DNA from: Arthrobacter sp. M2012083
GTDB taxonomy: Bacteria > Actinomycetota > Actinomycetes > Actinomycetales > Micrococcaceae
Reading direction: 5' to 3'
Assembly: GCF_000281065.1 (NCBI RefSeq)
Contig: NZ_AKKK01000022.1
Location: forward strand, 1 to 64,000
Length of the DNA: 64,000 nt
The notes below the pieces were generated by a model that searched no databases, was not told where the DNA came from, and saw nothing but the letters and a program-made list of their open reading frames with translations. How positions within the stretch are numbered: the stretch's first letter is position 1; each line of letters begins with the position of its first letter. Positions 42,545 to 54,986 of the stretch are shown here, in pieces. The translations under genes were made by a program, and so were the position numbers.

Positions 42545-43324
42545 CTAGCCCTTGAAAACCGGCGCCCGCTTTTCCTGGAAGGCACGGAAACCTTCGGCGT
42601 AGTCGTCGGTCTTGCACAGCCGTGCCTGCTCTGTGTTTTCCTCGGCCATGGATGCCCACAAGCCCAGGCGCTGGTCACGGATGTGGGCCACCAGTTCCTT
42701 GGAGGCCACAAAGGCGCCCGTGGCCCCGGTCGCCACGCGGGCAACGATCTCCCGGGTCACCGGCAAAAGGGACTCCGCCGGCATTGCCCGGCTGAACATC
42801 CCCTGCTCCACGGCTTCCGCGCCTGAAATGAGGTCGGCAGTGTAGATCAGGTCCAGCGTGCGGTGCATGCCCAGGCGCTCCGTGAAGTACCAGTGGCCGC
42901 CTGAATCCAACGTGGCACCCAGCTTGGCGAAGGGCGAGCCGAACTTGGCGTTGTCCGCCACGTACACAACGTCCGTGGCCAACAACAGCCCCAGCCCAAC
43001 CCCGAGGCAAGCCCCGTGGGCGGCAGCAAAGGTGGGTGCCGGAAACGCTGCCATCTTCTTCAGCAATGGTTCAACGAGTCCGCCAAGGTACGCCTGGGCA
43101 TCATCTGTTTCCGGTGTCACTCCCGAGATGTCACGGCCGGCACAGAAGGCCCGGCCCTCTCCGCGAAGCAGCAGCGCCCGCACCTCACCGCGTGAGGCGG
43201 CGGCAGCAGCGTCGTCGTACGCTTTGTCCAGTTCGGCAAGCGCGTCCTCGTTGAGCGAGTTCAGCTTGTCGGGGTAATTGAGGACAATTTCGGCAATACC
43301 GTTGGCAATGGAGAGCTCGATCAT
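42545..43324 (-). CDS. paaG: enoyl-CoA hydratase/isomerase, PaaG-like
   Basis: A 259-residue crotonase-fold protein: oxyanion-hole regions AFCAGRDISG and HGACLGVGLGLLLATD, and the Asp-containing FGSPFAKLGATLDSGG in place of the hydratase Glu pattern, as in PaaG. In phenylacetate catabolism PaaG converts the ring 1,2-epoxide to the oxepin-CoA. It closes the paaABCDE operon, 10 bp after paaE. PaaF-type hydratase activity cannot be fully excluded. Confidence 0.82.
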   Translation of the reverse strand: MIELSIANGIAEIVLNYPDKLNSLNEDALAELDKAYDDAAAAASRGEVRALLLRGEGRAFCAGRDISGVTPETDDAQAYLGGLVEPLLKKMAAFPAPTFAAAHGACLGVGLGLLLATDVVYVADNAKFGSPFAKLGATLDSGGHWYFTERLGMHRTLDLIYTADLISGAEAVEQGMFSRAMPAESLLPVTREIVARVATGATGAFVASKELVAHIRDQRLGLWASMAEENTEQARLCKTDDYAEGFRAFQEKRAPVFKG

Positions 43325-43333
43325 GGGGACTCC

Positions 43334-44539
43334 TTAGACGTCGAAGTCGACGGTAACTTCTTCGCTGGTGGGGTGGGACTGGCAGGTGAGGACGTAGCCT
43401 TTGTCCAGCTCATCCTGTTCAAGGGCGTAGTTCTCATCCATGGTCACCGTACCGGTGATCAGCTTGGCGCGGCAGGTGCCACAGACACCACCGGCGCACG
43501 CAAAGGGAACGTCCGGACGGACACGCAATGCAGCGTTGAGGATGGATTCGCGGGCGTGGGTGGGGCTGGCGACGTCGCCGGTGAGACCATCCAGGGTAAA
43601 GGTGATCTTGTACGTGTCCTGCGACTCGTCCTCCACGACGGGTCGGCCGGCGTTGCCCTCGGGGCGGTCCGGACGGCCGGTGGTGAACAACTCGAAGCGA
43701 ACGTGCTCAGGCTCTACGCCTCGTGCAGCCAGGGTGTCACGGCACAGCTGGACGAGCTCGAACGGCCCGCACAGGAACCACTCGTCCACGTCCTCGGCAC
43801 GGATGGCACTGCTGAGCAGCGCCTGCAGCTTCTCCGAGTCGATACGGCCGGTCATCAGCGGAGCGATCCGCTGCTCGCGGGACAACACGTGATGCAGCGC
43901 CAGGCGCGACGGGTACTTGTCCTTCAGGTCCGCCAGCTCTTCCAGGAACATGACGTCCATGGCAGCTTTGTTGGCGTACACCAAGTCAAAGGTGGTCTCC
44001 GGATTAGCCGCCAGCAGCGTGCGGGCAATCGCGATGACAGGCGTGATGCCCGAACCCGCGGCAATCGCCACGAAGTTGCCCGGCTCCCCCGCGAGCTCCT
44101 CCGGGTGGTTCATGGAGTTCATGACGTTATGTTGAACCGACGCACCGTCCTTGCCGTGCCGCGAGATGAACGCACCCTGCGGGCTCATGACGTCCAGGAC
44201 GTCTCCGGCTTTCAGTTCCGCGTTGGCCCAGGTGGAGAAGAGGCCACCAAGGTCCTTTTTGATGGCCACGCGGATCTCGCTGCTGCCGTCCGCGAAGCTG
44301 CGCGGCTCTGCGCAAATCGAGTAACTGCGGCGTACTTCGTGCAGCTCACCCTGCTCGTCCGGAAGCGTGGTGCGCAGGGCCACGTACTGGCCGGGCAGGT
44401 AGTCGTACTGCCCGGCAAGCTCGGCGGGAACCCCGAACGTGACCTCAATGGCATCGTCCGTCAGGCGCCGGACCTCCGAGACGGTCAGATTGTGGAAAGA
44501 CGCACGACGGCGGCTGGCCGTCTGGGTTTCGGTGGTCAT
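43334..44539 (-). CDS. paaE: PaaE, phenylacetyl-CoA epoxidase reductase subunit
   Basis: A 401-residue NAD(P)H reductase: flavin barrel with RRSYSICAEP, nucleotide domain with AAGSGITPVIAIARTL, and C-terminal plant-type ferredoxin domain with CAGGVCGTC and a distal Cys in VLTCQSHP. It powers the PaaABC(E) epoxidase that attacks phenylacetyl-CoA. The ATG at 44539 follows TAAGGAAT; the longer frame to 44668 shadows paaD. Confidence 0.95.
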   Translation of the reverse strand: MTTETQTASRRRASFHNLTVSEVRRLTDDAIEVTFGVPAELAGQYDYLPGQYVALRTTLPDEQGELHEVRRSYSICAEPRSFADGSSEIRVAIKKDLGGLFSTWANAELKAGDVLDVMSPQGAFISRHGKDGASVQHNVMNSMNHPEELAGEPGNFVAIAAGSGITPVIAIARTLLAANPETTFDLVYANKAAMDVMFLEELADLKDKYPSRLALHHVLSREQRIAPLMTGRIDSEKLQALLSSAIRAEDVDEWFLCGPFELVQLCRDTLAARGVEPEHVRFELFTTGRPDRPEGNAGRPVVEDESQDTYKITFTLDGLTGDVASPTHARESILNAALRVRPDVPFACAGGVCGTCRAKLITGTVTMDENYALEQDELDKGYVLTCQSHPTSEEVTVDFDV

Positions 44540-44547
44540 GGAATTCC

Positions 44548-45144
44548 TTAGAGGACTTTGAAGTAGTCGAACGGTTCCTTGCAGTCCTGGCAGACGAACA
44601 ACGCCTTGCAGGACGTGGAACCAAAGCGGGTGATTTCCTTGGTGTTCAACGACGAACATTGCGGGCATTTCACGGCCAGGCTCAGGCGGACGGGACCGGA
44701 ATGGCCACCTGCGGCAGCCATTCCACTGGGCGGAGCGATCCCGTATTCCTCCAACTTGGCTTTGCCGGATTCGGTCATCCAGTCAGTGGTCCAGGCCGGG
44801 GACAACACCAGGTTGATGTGAACGCTGGCGTAGCCCTCTTTCTCAAAGGCCTTGCGCAGATCGTCACCAATGGCGTCCATCGCCGGGCAGCCGGAGTAGG
44901 TGGGCGTGATGGTGACCTCGACGGCGGCACTTGAGGCGCCGCCGTCGTGCTGGCCTGTTGTTTGGGTCGAGTCGGGTGCTTGGGTCGAGTCGGGTGCTTG
45001 GGCAACCGCCGGGACTACCCGCACACCGCGGAGGATCCCAAGGTCCTCGATGGTGAGGACCGGGATCTCCGGATCACAGACCGTGGACGCGATGTCCCAG
45101 GCCCGCTGCTCAGCGGTCTTTGCCAAGGTGGTCATGCTGGTCAC
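44548..45144 (-). CDS. paaD: PaaD, phenylacetyl-CoA epoxidase maturation factor
   Basis: A 198-residue PaaD/PaaJ protein: N-terminal MIP18 domain (ASTVCDPEIPVLTIEDLGIL, YSGCPAMDAI) and a C-terminal zinc-ribbon-like Cys pairs segment (KCPQCSS, FVCQDCKEP). It is thought to help iron-sulfur or metal assembly of the epoxidase complex. A low-complexity insertion (QAPDSTQ repeated) follows the first strand. The start is GTG at 45144, overlapping paaC as GTGA, or ATG at 45135. Confidence 0.93.
   Translation of the reverse strand: MTSMTTLAKTAEQRAWDIASTVCDPEIPVLTIEDLGILRGVRVVPAVAQAPDSTQAPDSTQTTGQHDGGASSAAVEVTITPTYSGCPAMDAIGDDLRKAFEKEGYASVHINLVLSPAWTTDWMTESGKAKLEEYGIAPPSGMAAAGGHSGPVRLSLAVKCPQCSSLNTKEITRFGSTSCKALFVCQDCKEPFDYFKVL
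44962..44997. repeat. 18-bp tandem repeat inside paaD
   Basis: Two exact copies plus a few bases of a third of TTGGGTCGAGTCGGGTGC encode APDSTQ repeats in a probable surface loop of PaaD. Confidence 0.85.
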
Positions 45145-46073
45145 CAGCTCGCGCCAGGGTGCTCGCGGGCGAGGACCTGCATTTCAGCAAGGATGTATCC
45201 CAGGAATTCGGAATGCTTGCCTCTGCGTCCGCCGCCCAGTGCCTGCGGGACGCCGGGAATTTCCAGCTCCGCTTCGGCCATGATTTCTCCGGTGAGACGA
45301 TCGAATTCTGCACGGAGGCTTGAAGGCTGAACGGTGACGCCGGCCTCGGCCAGGCGGGTGGTCAGTTCGTCGTCCTCGAAGAGTTCGTCCACGTACGGCC
45401 ATACGAGCTTGAAGCCCTGGATGATGCGTGCCCGGGACTCATCAGTGCCGCCAGCCAGGCGAAGCACCCACTGCGCGCTGTGGTCGCGGTGGTAATCGAC
45501 TTCCTTGACGGCCTTCGCGGAGATGGCTGCGATGGTGGCGTCGGTGGACTCAATGAGCTTGGTGTAGAGCTCGTACTGGTAGAAGCTCACAATGAACTGC
45601 CTGGCGATGGTCACCGCGAAGTCGCCGTTGGGCTGCTCAAACAAGTGGGCGGAACGGAACTCGTGCTCGCGGCGGAAGTAGGCGAGGTCGTCCTCGGACT
45701 TGTCCCAAGCGGCACCGGCGTAGGTCAGGAACGAACGCGCGTGCCCTAACTGGTCCAAGGCGATGTTGCCCAAGGCGATGTCTTCCTCGAGCTCAGGAGC
45801 ACGGGAAATCCAGTGGCCCAGGCGCTGGGCGAGGATCAGGCCGTCGTCGCCGATGCGCAGGGCAAACTCTGCAACATCCTCGCTGGGCCTGACCTGGCCT
45901 CGTTGGATTTCGAGGGCGATGTCCTCGGGTCGCAGCGCGTTGCCCGGCGTGATGCGGGTGGCGCTGGCCGAGCCGTCACCGGACGCACCGGCGCCGTGGA
46001 CGCCAACGGAGATGTCGCCGTGGCCTTCAATGGCGAAATCAGTGTCTGTAGTGTTCACATCTTTGCTGGTCAC
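45141..46073 (-). CDS. paaC: PaaC, phenylacetyl-CoA epoxidase structural subunit
   Basis: A 310-residue ferritin-like partner of PaaA. Recognisable stretches are LAQRLGHWISRAPELEEDIALGN, DQLGHARSFL, and FRREHEFRSAHLFEQPNGDFA, then YHRDHSAQWVLRLAGGTDES. The start is GTG at 46073, overlapping the paaB stop (GTGA); the longer frame to 46334 is a shadow of paaB. About 45 residues precede the ferritin-like core. Confidence 0.95.
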   Translation of the reverse strand: MTSKDVNTTDTDFAIEGHGDISVGVHGAGASGDGSASATRITPGNALRPEDIALEIQRGQVRPSEDVAEFALRIGDDGLILAQRLGHWISRAPELEEDIALGNIALDQLGHARSFLTYAGAAWDKSEDDLAYFRREHEFRSAHLFEQPNGDFAVTIARQFIVSFYQYELYTKLIESTDATIAAISAKAVKEVDYHRDHSAQWVLRLAGGTDESRARIIQGFKLVWPYVDELFEDDELTTRLAEAGVTVQPSSLRAEFDRLTGEIMAEAELEIPGVPQALGGGRRGKHSEFLGYILAEMQVLAREHPGASW

Positions 46074-46498
46074 AGGTGCTTCACGCCTTCGCTCTTGGTG
46101 TAATACGTTGCGTGGCGGTAATCCTTGCCCTGCGGGGACTCGAAGAAGGAACCCTTGGAGTCGGGATCGCTGGAAGAAATTGCCTCCGCCGGGACAACCC
46201 AGATGGAGACGCCTTCGTTGCGGCGCGTGTACAAATCGCGGGCGTTCCGGAGGGCCATGGCAGCATCCGGCGCATGCAAGGAACCGGCATGTACGTGGGA
46301 CAGGCCGCGGCTCGAGCGGACGAAGACCTCCCAAAGGGACCAGGGTGTTTCTTCCTTGGCGCCATGCGAGGCGACGTCCGGGCCTGAGGCGGGTGCCGTC
46401 GTCGTGCCTTCAGCGTTGGTTGCCGCAACCTTGGGGGCCTCGCGGTTGATTTCGCTGGCGGCGCTGGCCGGTGCTTCCGGGTTGCCGTGAGGAGCCAT
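46070..46498 (-). CDS. paaB: PaaB, phenylacetyl-CoA epoxidase small subunit
   Basis: A 142-residue protein whose C-terminal 95 residues are PaaB (WSLWEVFVRSSRGLSHVHAG, then ALRNARDLYTRRNEGVSIWV). The first ~45 residues are an Ala/Thr/Pro-rich extension. The ATG overlaps the paaA stop by one base. No clear internal start with a better Shine-Dalgarno was seen. Confidence 0.95.
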   Translation of the reverse strand: MAPHGNPEAPASAASEINREAPKVAATNAEGTTTAPASGPDVASHGAKEETPWSLWEVFVRSSRGLSHVHAGSLHAPDAAMALRNARDLYTRRNEGVSIWVVPAEAISSSDPDSKGSFFESPQGKDYRHATYYTKSEGVKHL

Positions 46499-47493
46499 TA
46501 TGCTGCGTTCTCTTTCTGTGCTTGCTTGCGGGCGTAGGCCACTGCGGCTTCGCGAACCCAGGCACCGTTTTCGTGTGCCTCACGGCGGCGCTCGACGCGC
46601 TGCGAGTTGCAGGGACCGCGGCCGGCCAGGACTTCCTTGAACTCGTTCCAGTCCAGGGGTCCGTGCTCCCACTTTTTGGTTTCTTCGTTGAAACGGATGT
46701 CCTTGTCGGGCAGGGTCAGGCCGAGGACCCGGACCTGCTCCACCATCATGCCGACGAACCGGCTACGCAGCTCGTCATTGCTGAACCGCTTGATGTTCCA
46801 AGCCATGGACTGCTTGGAGTTGGGTGAATCGTCGTCCGGCGGGCCAAACATCATCAGCGACGGCGCGTACCAGCGGTTCACTGCATCCTGGGCCATCTGC
46901 TTCTGCTCAGGGGTGCCGTTGGAAAGCTCCAGCAGGATCTCGAAGCCTTGGCGCTGGTGGAATGATTCTTCCTTGCAGATGCGCACCATTGCGCGACCGT
47001 AAGGACCGTACGAGGCACGGCACAGGGGAACCTGGTTGCAGATGGCTGCACCATCAACAAGCCAGCCGATGGCTCCCATGTCAGCCCAGGAAATCGTGGG
47101 GTAGTTGAAGATGGACGAGTACCGGGCCTTGCCGGCAATCAGGTCTTCCATCATCTGGTCCCGGGACTGGCCAAGGGTCTCAGCAGCCGAGTAAAGGTAC
47201 AAGCCGTGGCCGGCCTCGTCCTGGACCTTGGCCATGAGGATGGACTTGCGCTTCAGGCTCGGCGCCCTGGTGATCCAGTTGGCTTCCGGCTGCATGCCGA
47301 TAATTTCCGAGTGCGCGTGCTGCGAGATCTGGCGCAGCAAAGTCTTGCGGTATGCCGCCGGCATCCAGTCGCGCGGTTCGATGCGCGAGTCTTCCGAAAT
47401 GATGCGATCAAAATACGCCTGTCCGGCCGCCTCCCGCTCCTGTTCTTCCGGGGACAGCTCAGCGGGCACTGACTGCAGATTCTGCGATGCCAT
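46498..47493 (-). CDS. paaA: PaaA, phenylacetyl-CoA epoxidase catalytic subunit
   Basis: A 331-residue diiron oxygenase. The carboxylate/His ligands lie in ferritin-like helices: [10 protein letters not shown] and [13 protein letters not shown] (E-x2-H), then [16 protein letters not shown] (E-x2-H). It epoxidises the ring of phenylacetyl-CoA. The ATG at 47493 follows TTAGGAGCA; the longer frame to 47556 would run through the promoter. It is first in paaABCDEG. Confidence 0.96.
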   Translation of the reverse strand: MASQNLQSVPAELSPEEQEREAAGQAYFDRIISEDSRIEPRDWMPAAYRKTLLRQISQHAHSEIIGMQPEANWITRAPSLKRKSILMAKVQDEAGHGLYLYSAAETLGQSRDQMMEDLIAGKARYSSIFNYPTISWADMGAIGWLVDGAAICNQVPLCRASYGPYGRAMVRICKEESFHQRQGFEILLELSNGTPEQKQMAQDAVNRWYAPSLMMFGPPDDDSPNSKQSMAWNIKRFSNDELRSRFVGMMVEQVRVLGLTLPDKDIRFNEETKKWEHGPLDWNEFKEVLAGRGPCNSQRVERRREAHENGAWVREAAVAYARKQAQKENAA

Positions 47494-47511
47494 GGTTGCT
47501 CCTAATAAATT

Positions 47512-47556
47512 ACCGACCGTTCGTTCAGAATATGCGGAGCGAGTGATTTCAGTCAA
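47512..47556 (-). promoter_or_regulatory. paaA promoter with PaaR-like operator
   Basis: Minus strand: -35 TTGACT (47556-47551), 18-bp spacer, -10 TATTCT (47532-47527). Immediately downstream, overlapping the likely start of transcription, lies ACCGACCGTTCGTT (plus strand, 47512-47525), one mismatch from the ACCGnnCGnnCGGT core known for the actinobacterial TetR-family PaaR repressor. Confidence 0.75.
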
Positions 47557-47693
47557 GCGTTCGTGTCTTGCCCAGGTACGCGTCCGGACCTGTTTGCGTG
47601 GCTCTGCGTTGTTGACAAGGTCCTCGCTGCCCGCCGTGTTAACTTGGGGTGGGACCTCAGCTGTCCCCAGTCACCGCTAGAAAAGAGCCTCAC

Positions 47694-48290
47694 GTGGAAT
47701 CGCCCCAGCCCTTCAGGATTCTCACCGTCTGCACCGGGAACATCTGCCGCTCCCCTGTGGCCGAACGGTTGCTGCAGACCGGGCTCAATCAGGTCAGTCC
47801 CGGGTCCTTCGAAGTCCGCAGCGCCGGAACTCGCGCCATGGTGGGTGAGCCCATCCAGCCCCTCTCGGCCCGGATCATCAGCACTTTCCGCGGAAACCCT
47901 GACGGTTTTGCAGCCAGGCAGCTAACCCCCAGGATTCTCAAGGAAACCGACCTGGTGCTGGCCATGACGTCCAAGCACCGCGGCGAAGTCCTCCAGCTGG
48001 ACGCGTCCCTGCTGAAGCGCACCTTCACCGTGCGGGAATTTGCCCGGATGCTGTCCGTGCTGGAGAACCGGGGCGATACGGCCCCGGCCGGGGACATCAC
48101 GGAATTCTGGCGTGCTCTCCCCACCCGGGCGGCATCAGTCCGCCACCTCGCGTTGCCGTCCGATCCTGCAGACAACGACGTGGTAGACCCCTACCGACGA
48201 GCGGAAGAGGTCTACCACCAGATGGAGGATGAGCTGGCCCCGGCCATCCTAGGCATCCTCCGTTTCGCGCGCCTGACGGCGCCGGCCTAG
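47694..48290 (+). CDS. low-molecular-weight protein tyrosine phosphatase
   Basis: A 198-residue LMW-PTP: the P-loop C-x5-R reads VCTGNICRSPVAE near the N-terminus and the general acid is in VVDPYRR near the C-terminus. These remove phosphate from protein tyrosines or arginines, in Gram-positives often in capsule control. The GTG at 47694 follows AAAGAG; a start at 47649 is possible but less usual for the family. Confidence 0.88.
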   Translation: MESPQPFRILTVCTGNICRSPVAERLLQTGLNQVSPGSFEVRSAGTRAMVGEPIQPLSARIISTFRGNPDGFAARQLTPRILKETDLVLAMTSKHRGEVLQLDASLLKRTFTVREFARMLSVLENRGDTAPAGDITEFWRALPTRAASVRHLALPSDPADNDVVDPYRRAEEVYHQMEDELAPAILGILRFARLTAPA

Positions 48291-48301
48291 GTATTTATTG
48301 C

Positions 48302-49312
48302 TTAGTTGAGGGCGATCACCAGCATCTGGCTGGTGCCCGGGATGCAGGTCTGCAGGACAACTGCAGGGAATCCGCCGAACACTGCGGCGACATCGTTGGT
48401 GCTTCCCGGATTGGGTACCTGGCCCCTGCCTGTCGCTGTGAATGTTCCGTAGCCCGGGATCGATACCGTTTCACCAACACCGATTCCCGAGAACCGTCCC
48501 CACCCTCCGCAGAAATCGTGCTCCGTGATGAACGTTGCGTAGGCGTTGGTAGGCGTGTAGTGGATGGGCCCGATGCAGGCGTCCACCATTGATTGGCCAC
48601 CGGCACCAGCAACGTAAATGGTCCGGACAGCGGGAGCCGGCGCGGGTGCCGGTGCTGGCGCAGGAGCGGGAGCAGCAGCTGCGGGAGCGGCCGGGGCTTG
48701 AACGGGTGCAGCTTGCGCGGCGGGAGCTGCCGGAGCCGGTGCGGGAGCGACCACAGCAATGGGAGGTCCAGTGAGCTTCAAAACCTGTCCCGGCACAATC
48801 ACCGAGTAGGCACTAAGGCCGTTGGCGGCCAACATCGCAGTGACATCCACCCCGAAACGCGAGGCGATGGCACCTACCGTGTCCCCGGAAGCCACCGTAT
48901 AGAGATTGGGGTCGCCAGCTGGCGCAGGCGGGGCCGCCTCGACGGGAGCGGCAGCTGGCTCAGGAGCAGGAGCGGGTGCTTCGGCAGCGGGAGCTGCCGG
49001 CGCTTCAGCTGCCGGAGCTGATTGTACTTCCGGCGCTGCCTCCGCTTCGGCATCCTGGACCGGCAAAGCTGCGGGTGCTTTTGCACTGTCACCTTTTGTA
49101 AAAGGCACTTGTTCCTGTGAAACATTTTGGTCAGCGTCACCCGCCGGTTGCGTCGCCCAGTTGACGACGCCAAAGAGAAGTGGGATCAGCGCTAATATCG
49201 CGAGCACCGCGCCGGCAATCAACAGTTTGGATTTACTGGAGTGCGGCCGCCGAACATCGCCATTGCTCTTGGTTGACAGGGAAGATTGAAGATCTAAGTC
49301 ATTCATGTTCAT
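48302..49312 (-). CDS. membrane-anchored LysM protein with Cys-containing C-terminal domain
   Basis: 336 residues: a short cytoplasmic N-terminus, one membrane helix (LLIAGAVLAILALIPLLFGVV), an Ala/Pro-rich linker, one LysM (LYTVASGDTVGAIASRFGVD, ending VLKL), a second Ala/Pro linker and a 105-residue C-terminal domain with four Cys (ACIGPIHY, DFCGGWG, VLQTC). LysM binds peptidoglycan. The C-terminal domain is not recognised. Pro-Ala spacers suggest wall spanning. It is divergent from phoD. Confidence 0.82.
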   Translation of the reverse strand: MNMNDLDLQSSLSTKSNGDVRRPHSSKSKLLIAGAVLAILALIPLLFGVVNWATQPAGDADQNVSQEQVPFTKGDSAKAPAALPVQDAEAEAAPEVQSAPAAEAPAAPAAEAPAPAPEPAAAPVEAAPPAPAGDPNLYTVASGDTVGAIASRFGVDVTAMLAANGLSAYSVIVPGQVLKLTGPPIAVVAPAPAPAAPAAQAAPVQAPAAPAAAAPAPAPAPAPAPAPAVRTIYVAGAGGQSMVDACIGPIHYTPTNAYATFITEHDFCGGWGRFSGIGVGETVSIPGYGTFTATGRGQVPNPGSTNDVAAVFGGFPAVVLQTCIPGTSQMLVIALN

Positions 49313-49723
49313 GGGAAACCCCGGACTCCATGGCTCTGGACCGCGCAAAACAGGCCCCTGCGGACCTGGGTGGGAAAGCGCAGCTACGTATTGGGAGGGG
49401 CACCGCCCACGATTTATGGGAGGTGCGGTCCACCGCTGAGCCGGAGGAACGGAATTGCTATAACCCTAGGAATTTCAATGGTAGGAATAGGGTCATGCCC
49501 GCCGCACGAGTAGGAACTACTCGACTTTCCTGCTGGTGCCGTAATTGGTTACTTGGGCATTACGCAGTTTCCAAAATTGGACTACTTGCTCCCGGGCACG
49601 CCAGCCGCCCAAGTAGCTGGCATTTGTGGCTCTTCCCGGCCCTGGCAGCAGCTGCGAATGCGGGACAATTGGGCTTCATCTCGCCCTCACTCTCCGTTCA
49701 CGCAGGCCACGCACTGTGGAACC
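49313..49723. other. divergent intergenic region, LysM gene / phoD
   Basis: About 410 bp with no supported gene. It contains a direct repeat TAGGAAT (49467-49473 and 49482-49488) flanked by ACCCTA/TAGGGT arms (49463-49468, 49488-49493), and a CTACTTG/CAAGTAG pair (49582-49588, 49610-49616) with a 21-nt loop. A frame open through this stretch into phoD is not likely to be translated. Confidence 0.5.
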
Positions 49724-51391
49724 ATGACTGACCTCTCGCGCCGCTCACTCGTCAAGACCTCCCTTGCCACGCTCGCCCTCGCCGGCGTTGCCACCGGCAC
49801 CGCCGCACCCGCGTCCGCTACCCCAGCTGCCATCCCACTGGTGCGCAAGCGGCTCACCCTACCCACGGGGATTGCCACCGGCGACGTAACTACGGATTCC
49901 GCCGTTCTCTGGTCCCGCGCTTCCGGCCCGGGCCGACTCACGGCACAACTTCAGGCGGTGGACAGCGCCGGTGAGATCCTTCGCGGACGCTACGGTTTCA
50001 GCCGGACCATCCGCGGCCCCTTGGCCACGGACGCCAGCGACTTCACCGCCAAAATCCATGCCAAGGGCCTTCCCGCAGGCACACGCTTCGCGTTGGAACT
50101 GACCTTCGAGGACGAGAATGGTCCAGGCGAGGCAGTTCGCGGCACCTTCAGCACAGCGCCGGGTTCCACCAACGGAAAGCACGACGACGGCACTGAAGAC
50201 GCGCGCGGAGGCGGCAGTTCGTCGTCGAACGGGCAATCCTTCGTGTGGACCGGCGACACCGCCGGCCAAGGCTGGGGCATCAACGAGGAACTCGGCGGCA
50301 TGCGAGGCTACAAAGCCATGCACGCTACGAAGCCAGACTTCTTCATCCACTCGGGCGACACCATTTACGCTGACGGCCCCATTGCCGCAAGCGTGACTGA
50401 GAAGGACGGGCAAGTGTGGCGGAACATCGTCACCGAGGAAGTATCCAAGGTGGCCGAAACCCTGAAGGAGTACCGGGGCCGGCACCGCTACAACTCCCTG
50501 GACGCCAATATGCGGGCCATGTTCGCCGATGTCCCCGTGATTGCGCAGTGGGACGACCACGAAACCACCAACAACTGGTACCCCGGCGAAATCCTGGACG
50601 ACCCCCGCTACACCGAACGGAACGTCAATGTCCTGGCAGCGCGAGGCCGGCAGGCATGGCAGGAGAACATGCCGATCGCCGATGCCGCCGCGCTCTGGCG
50701 CCCCGGAACGTACGACGCCGGCCAGTACCAGCCCGCGCGCATCTACCGGAAAATCTCCCGCGGCCCGCAGTTGGACATCTTCTGCCTGGACATGAGGACC
50801 TTCAAGTCCCCCAACACCGACGGCAAGGAACCCTACGCCACCAACATCCTGGGCCAGGAACAGGTGGACTGGCTGATCAAGGAAGTCCGCAAATCCAAAG
50901 CGACGTGGAAGGTGATCGCTGCGGACCTGCCCCTGGGGATCATCGTTCCCGATGGCGCCGTGAACCAGGAAAGCCTGGCCAACCGCGACCCCGGAGCTCC
51001 CCTTGGACGCGAGCTGGAAATTGCCGGCGTGCTCAGCGCCTTCAAGAAGTACGGCGTCAAGAACACCGTGTGGCTGACCGCTGACGTGCACTACTGCGCC
51101 GCCCACCACTATTCTCCCGAGCGGGCGTCCTTCACGGACTTCGACCCCTTCTGGGAGTTCGTTGCCGGCCCCATCAACGCAGGCTCCTTCGGTCCGAGCG
51201 AGATGGACAAAACTTTCGGACCCGAGGTCCTGTTTGCCAAGGCCGGACGCTTCCCGGGCGAGTCGCCGCGTGACGGCGAGAACCAGTACTTTGGCCACGT
51301 GGACCTCGCCGCGGACGGGGTGTTCACGGTGAGCCTGCGCAACGCCTTGGGAGCGGTGATCTACTCCAAAGCCCTCATTCCGCAGCGCTGA
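49724..51391 (+). CDS. phoD: PhoD-type alkaline phosphatase, Tat-exported
   Basis: 555 residues. The signal has the twin-arginine motif S-R-R-S-L-V-K followed by a hydrophobic run and an A-x-A site. The catalytic PhoD domain shows the metal-site stretches WTGDTAG, HSGDTIYADGP, AQWDDHETTNNW and LTADVHYCAAHH. PhoD enzymes are Ca/Fe phosphodiesterase/monoesterases that release phosphate outside the cell. The ATG at 49724 has GGAACC upstream. Confidence 0.92.
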   Translation: MTDLSRRSLVKTSLATLALAGVATGTAAPASATPAAIPLVRKRLTLPTGIATGDVTTDSAVLWSRASGPGRLTAQLQAVDSAGEILRGRYGFSRTIRGPLATDASDFTAKIHAKGLPAGTRFALELTFEDENGPGEAVRGTFSTAPGSTNGKHDDGTEDARGGGSSSSNGQSFVWTGDTAGQGWGINEELGGMRGYKAMHATKPDFFIHSGDTIYADGPIAASVTEKDGQVWRNIVTEEVSKVAETLKEYRGRHRYNSLDANMRAMFADVPVIAQWDDHETTNNWYPGEILDDPRYTERNVNVLAARGRQAWQENMPIADAAALWRPGTYDAGQYQPARIYRKISRGPQLDIFCLDMRTFKSPNTDGKEPYATNILGQEQVDWLIKEVRKSKATWKVIAADLPLGIIVPDGAVNQESLANRDPGAPLGRELEIAGVLSAFKKYGVKNTVWLTADVHYCAAHHYSPERASFTDFDPFWEFVAGPINAGSFGPSEMDKTFGPEVLFAKAGRFPGESPRDGENQYFGHVDLAADGVFTVSLRNALGAVIYSKALIPQR

Positions 51392-51406
51392 CCCACGCAG
51401 CCGTAC

Positions 51407-51470
51407 TTAACTGAGTCGCAGTTAATGCCGTTTTGAGTCCTCAGAACGGCATCTACTGCTACTTAGTTGG
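51407..51470. repeat. REP-like nested palindrome
   Basis: Between phoD and the kinase gene. TTAACTG-5-CAGTTAA (51407-51425) is followed by TGCCGTTTTGAG-TC-CTCAGAACGGCA (51426-51451), and the whole 51407-51470 is an imperfect dyad with about 24 of 31 matching positions. It could act as a terminator or belong to a genomic repeat family. Confidence 0.75.
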
Positions 51471-51551
51471 GTTTCGGCGTATGCTCTCCTCAGCGCAGGC
51501 TAGACGCGTTGTTCGCTTTTGGGTGGGGCCACTTTTGAAGGCAGGGGTTCA

Positions 51552-54982
<3,431 letters not shown>

Positions 54983-54986
<4 letters not shown>

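Noticed and set aside
49313..49723. N-terminal extension of PhoD from 49553
   Set aside because: The twin-arginine signal begins at the ATG at 49724; upstream residues are unlike any signal peptide.
49859..51298. Long minus-strand open frame (479 codons) antisense to phoD
   Set aside because: No family motif, Val/Gly-rich content; it mirrors the strong codon bias of the phoD gene.
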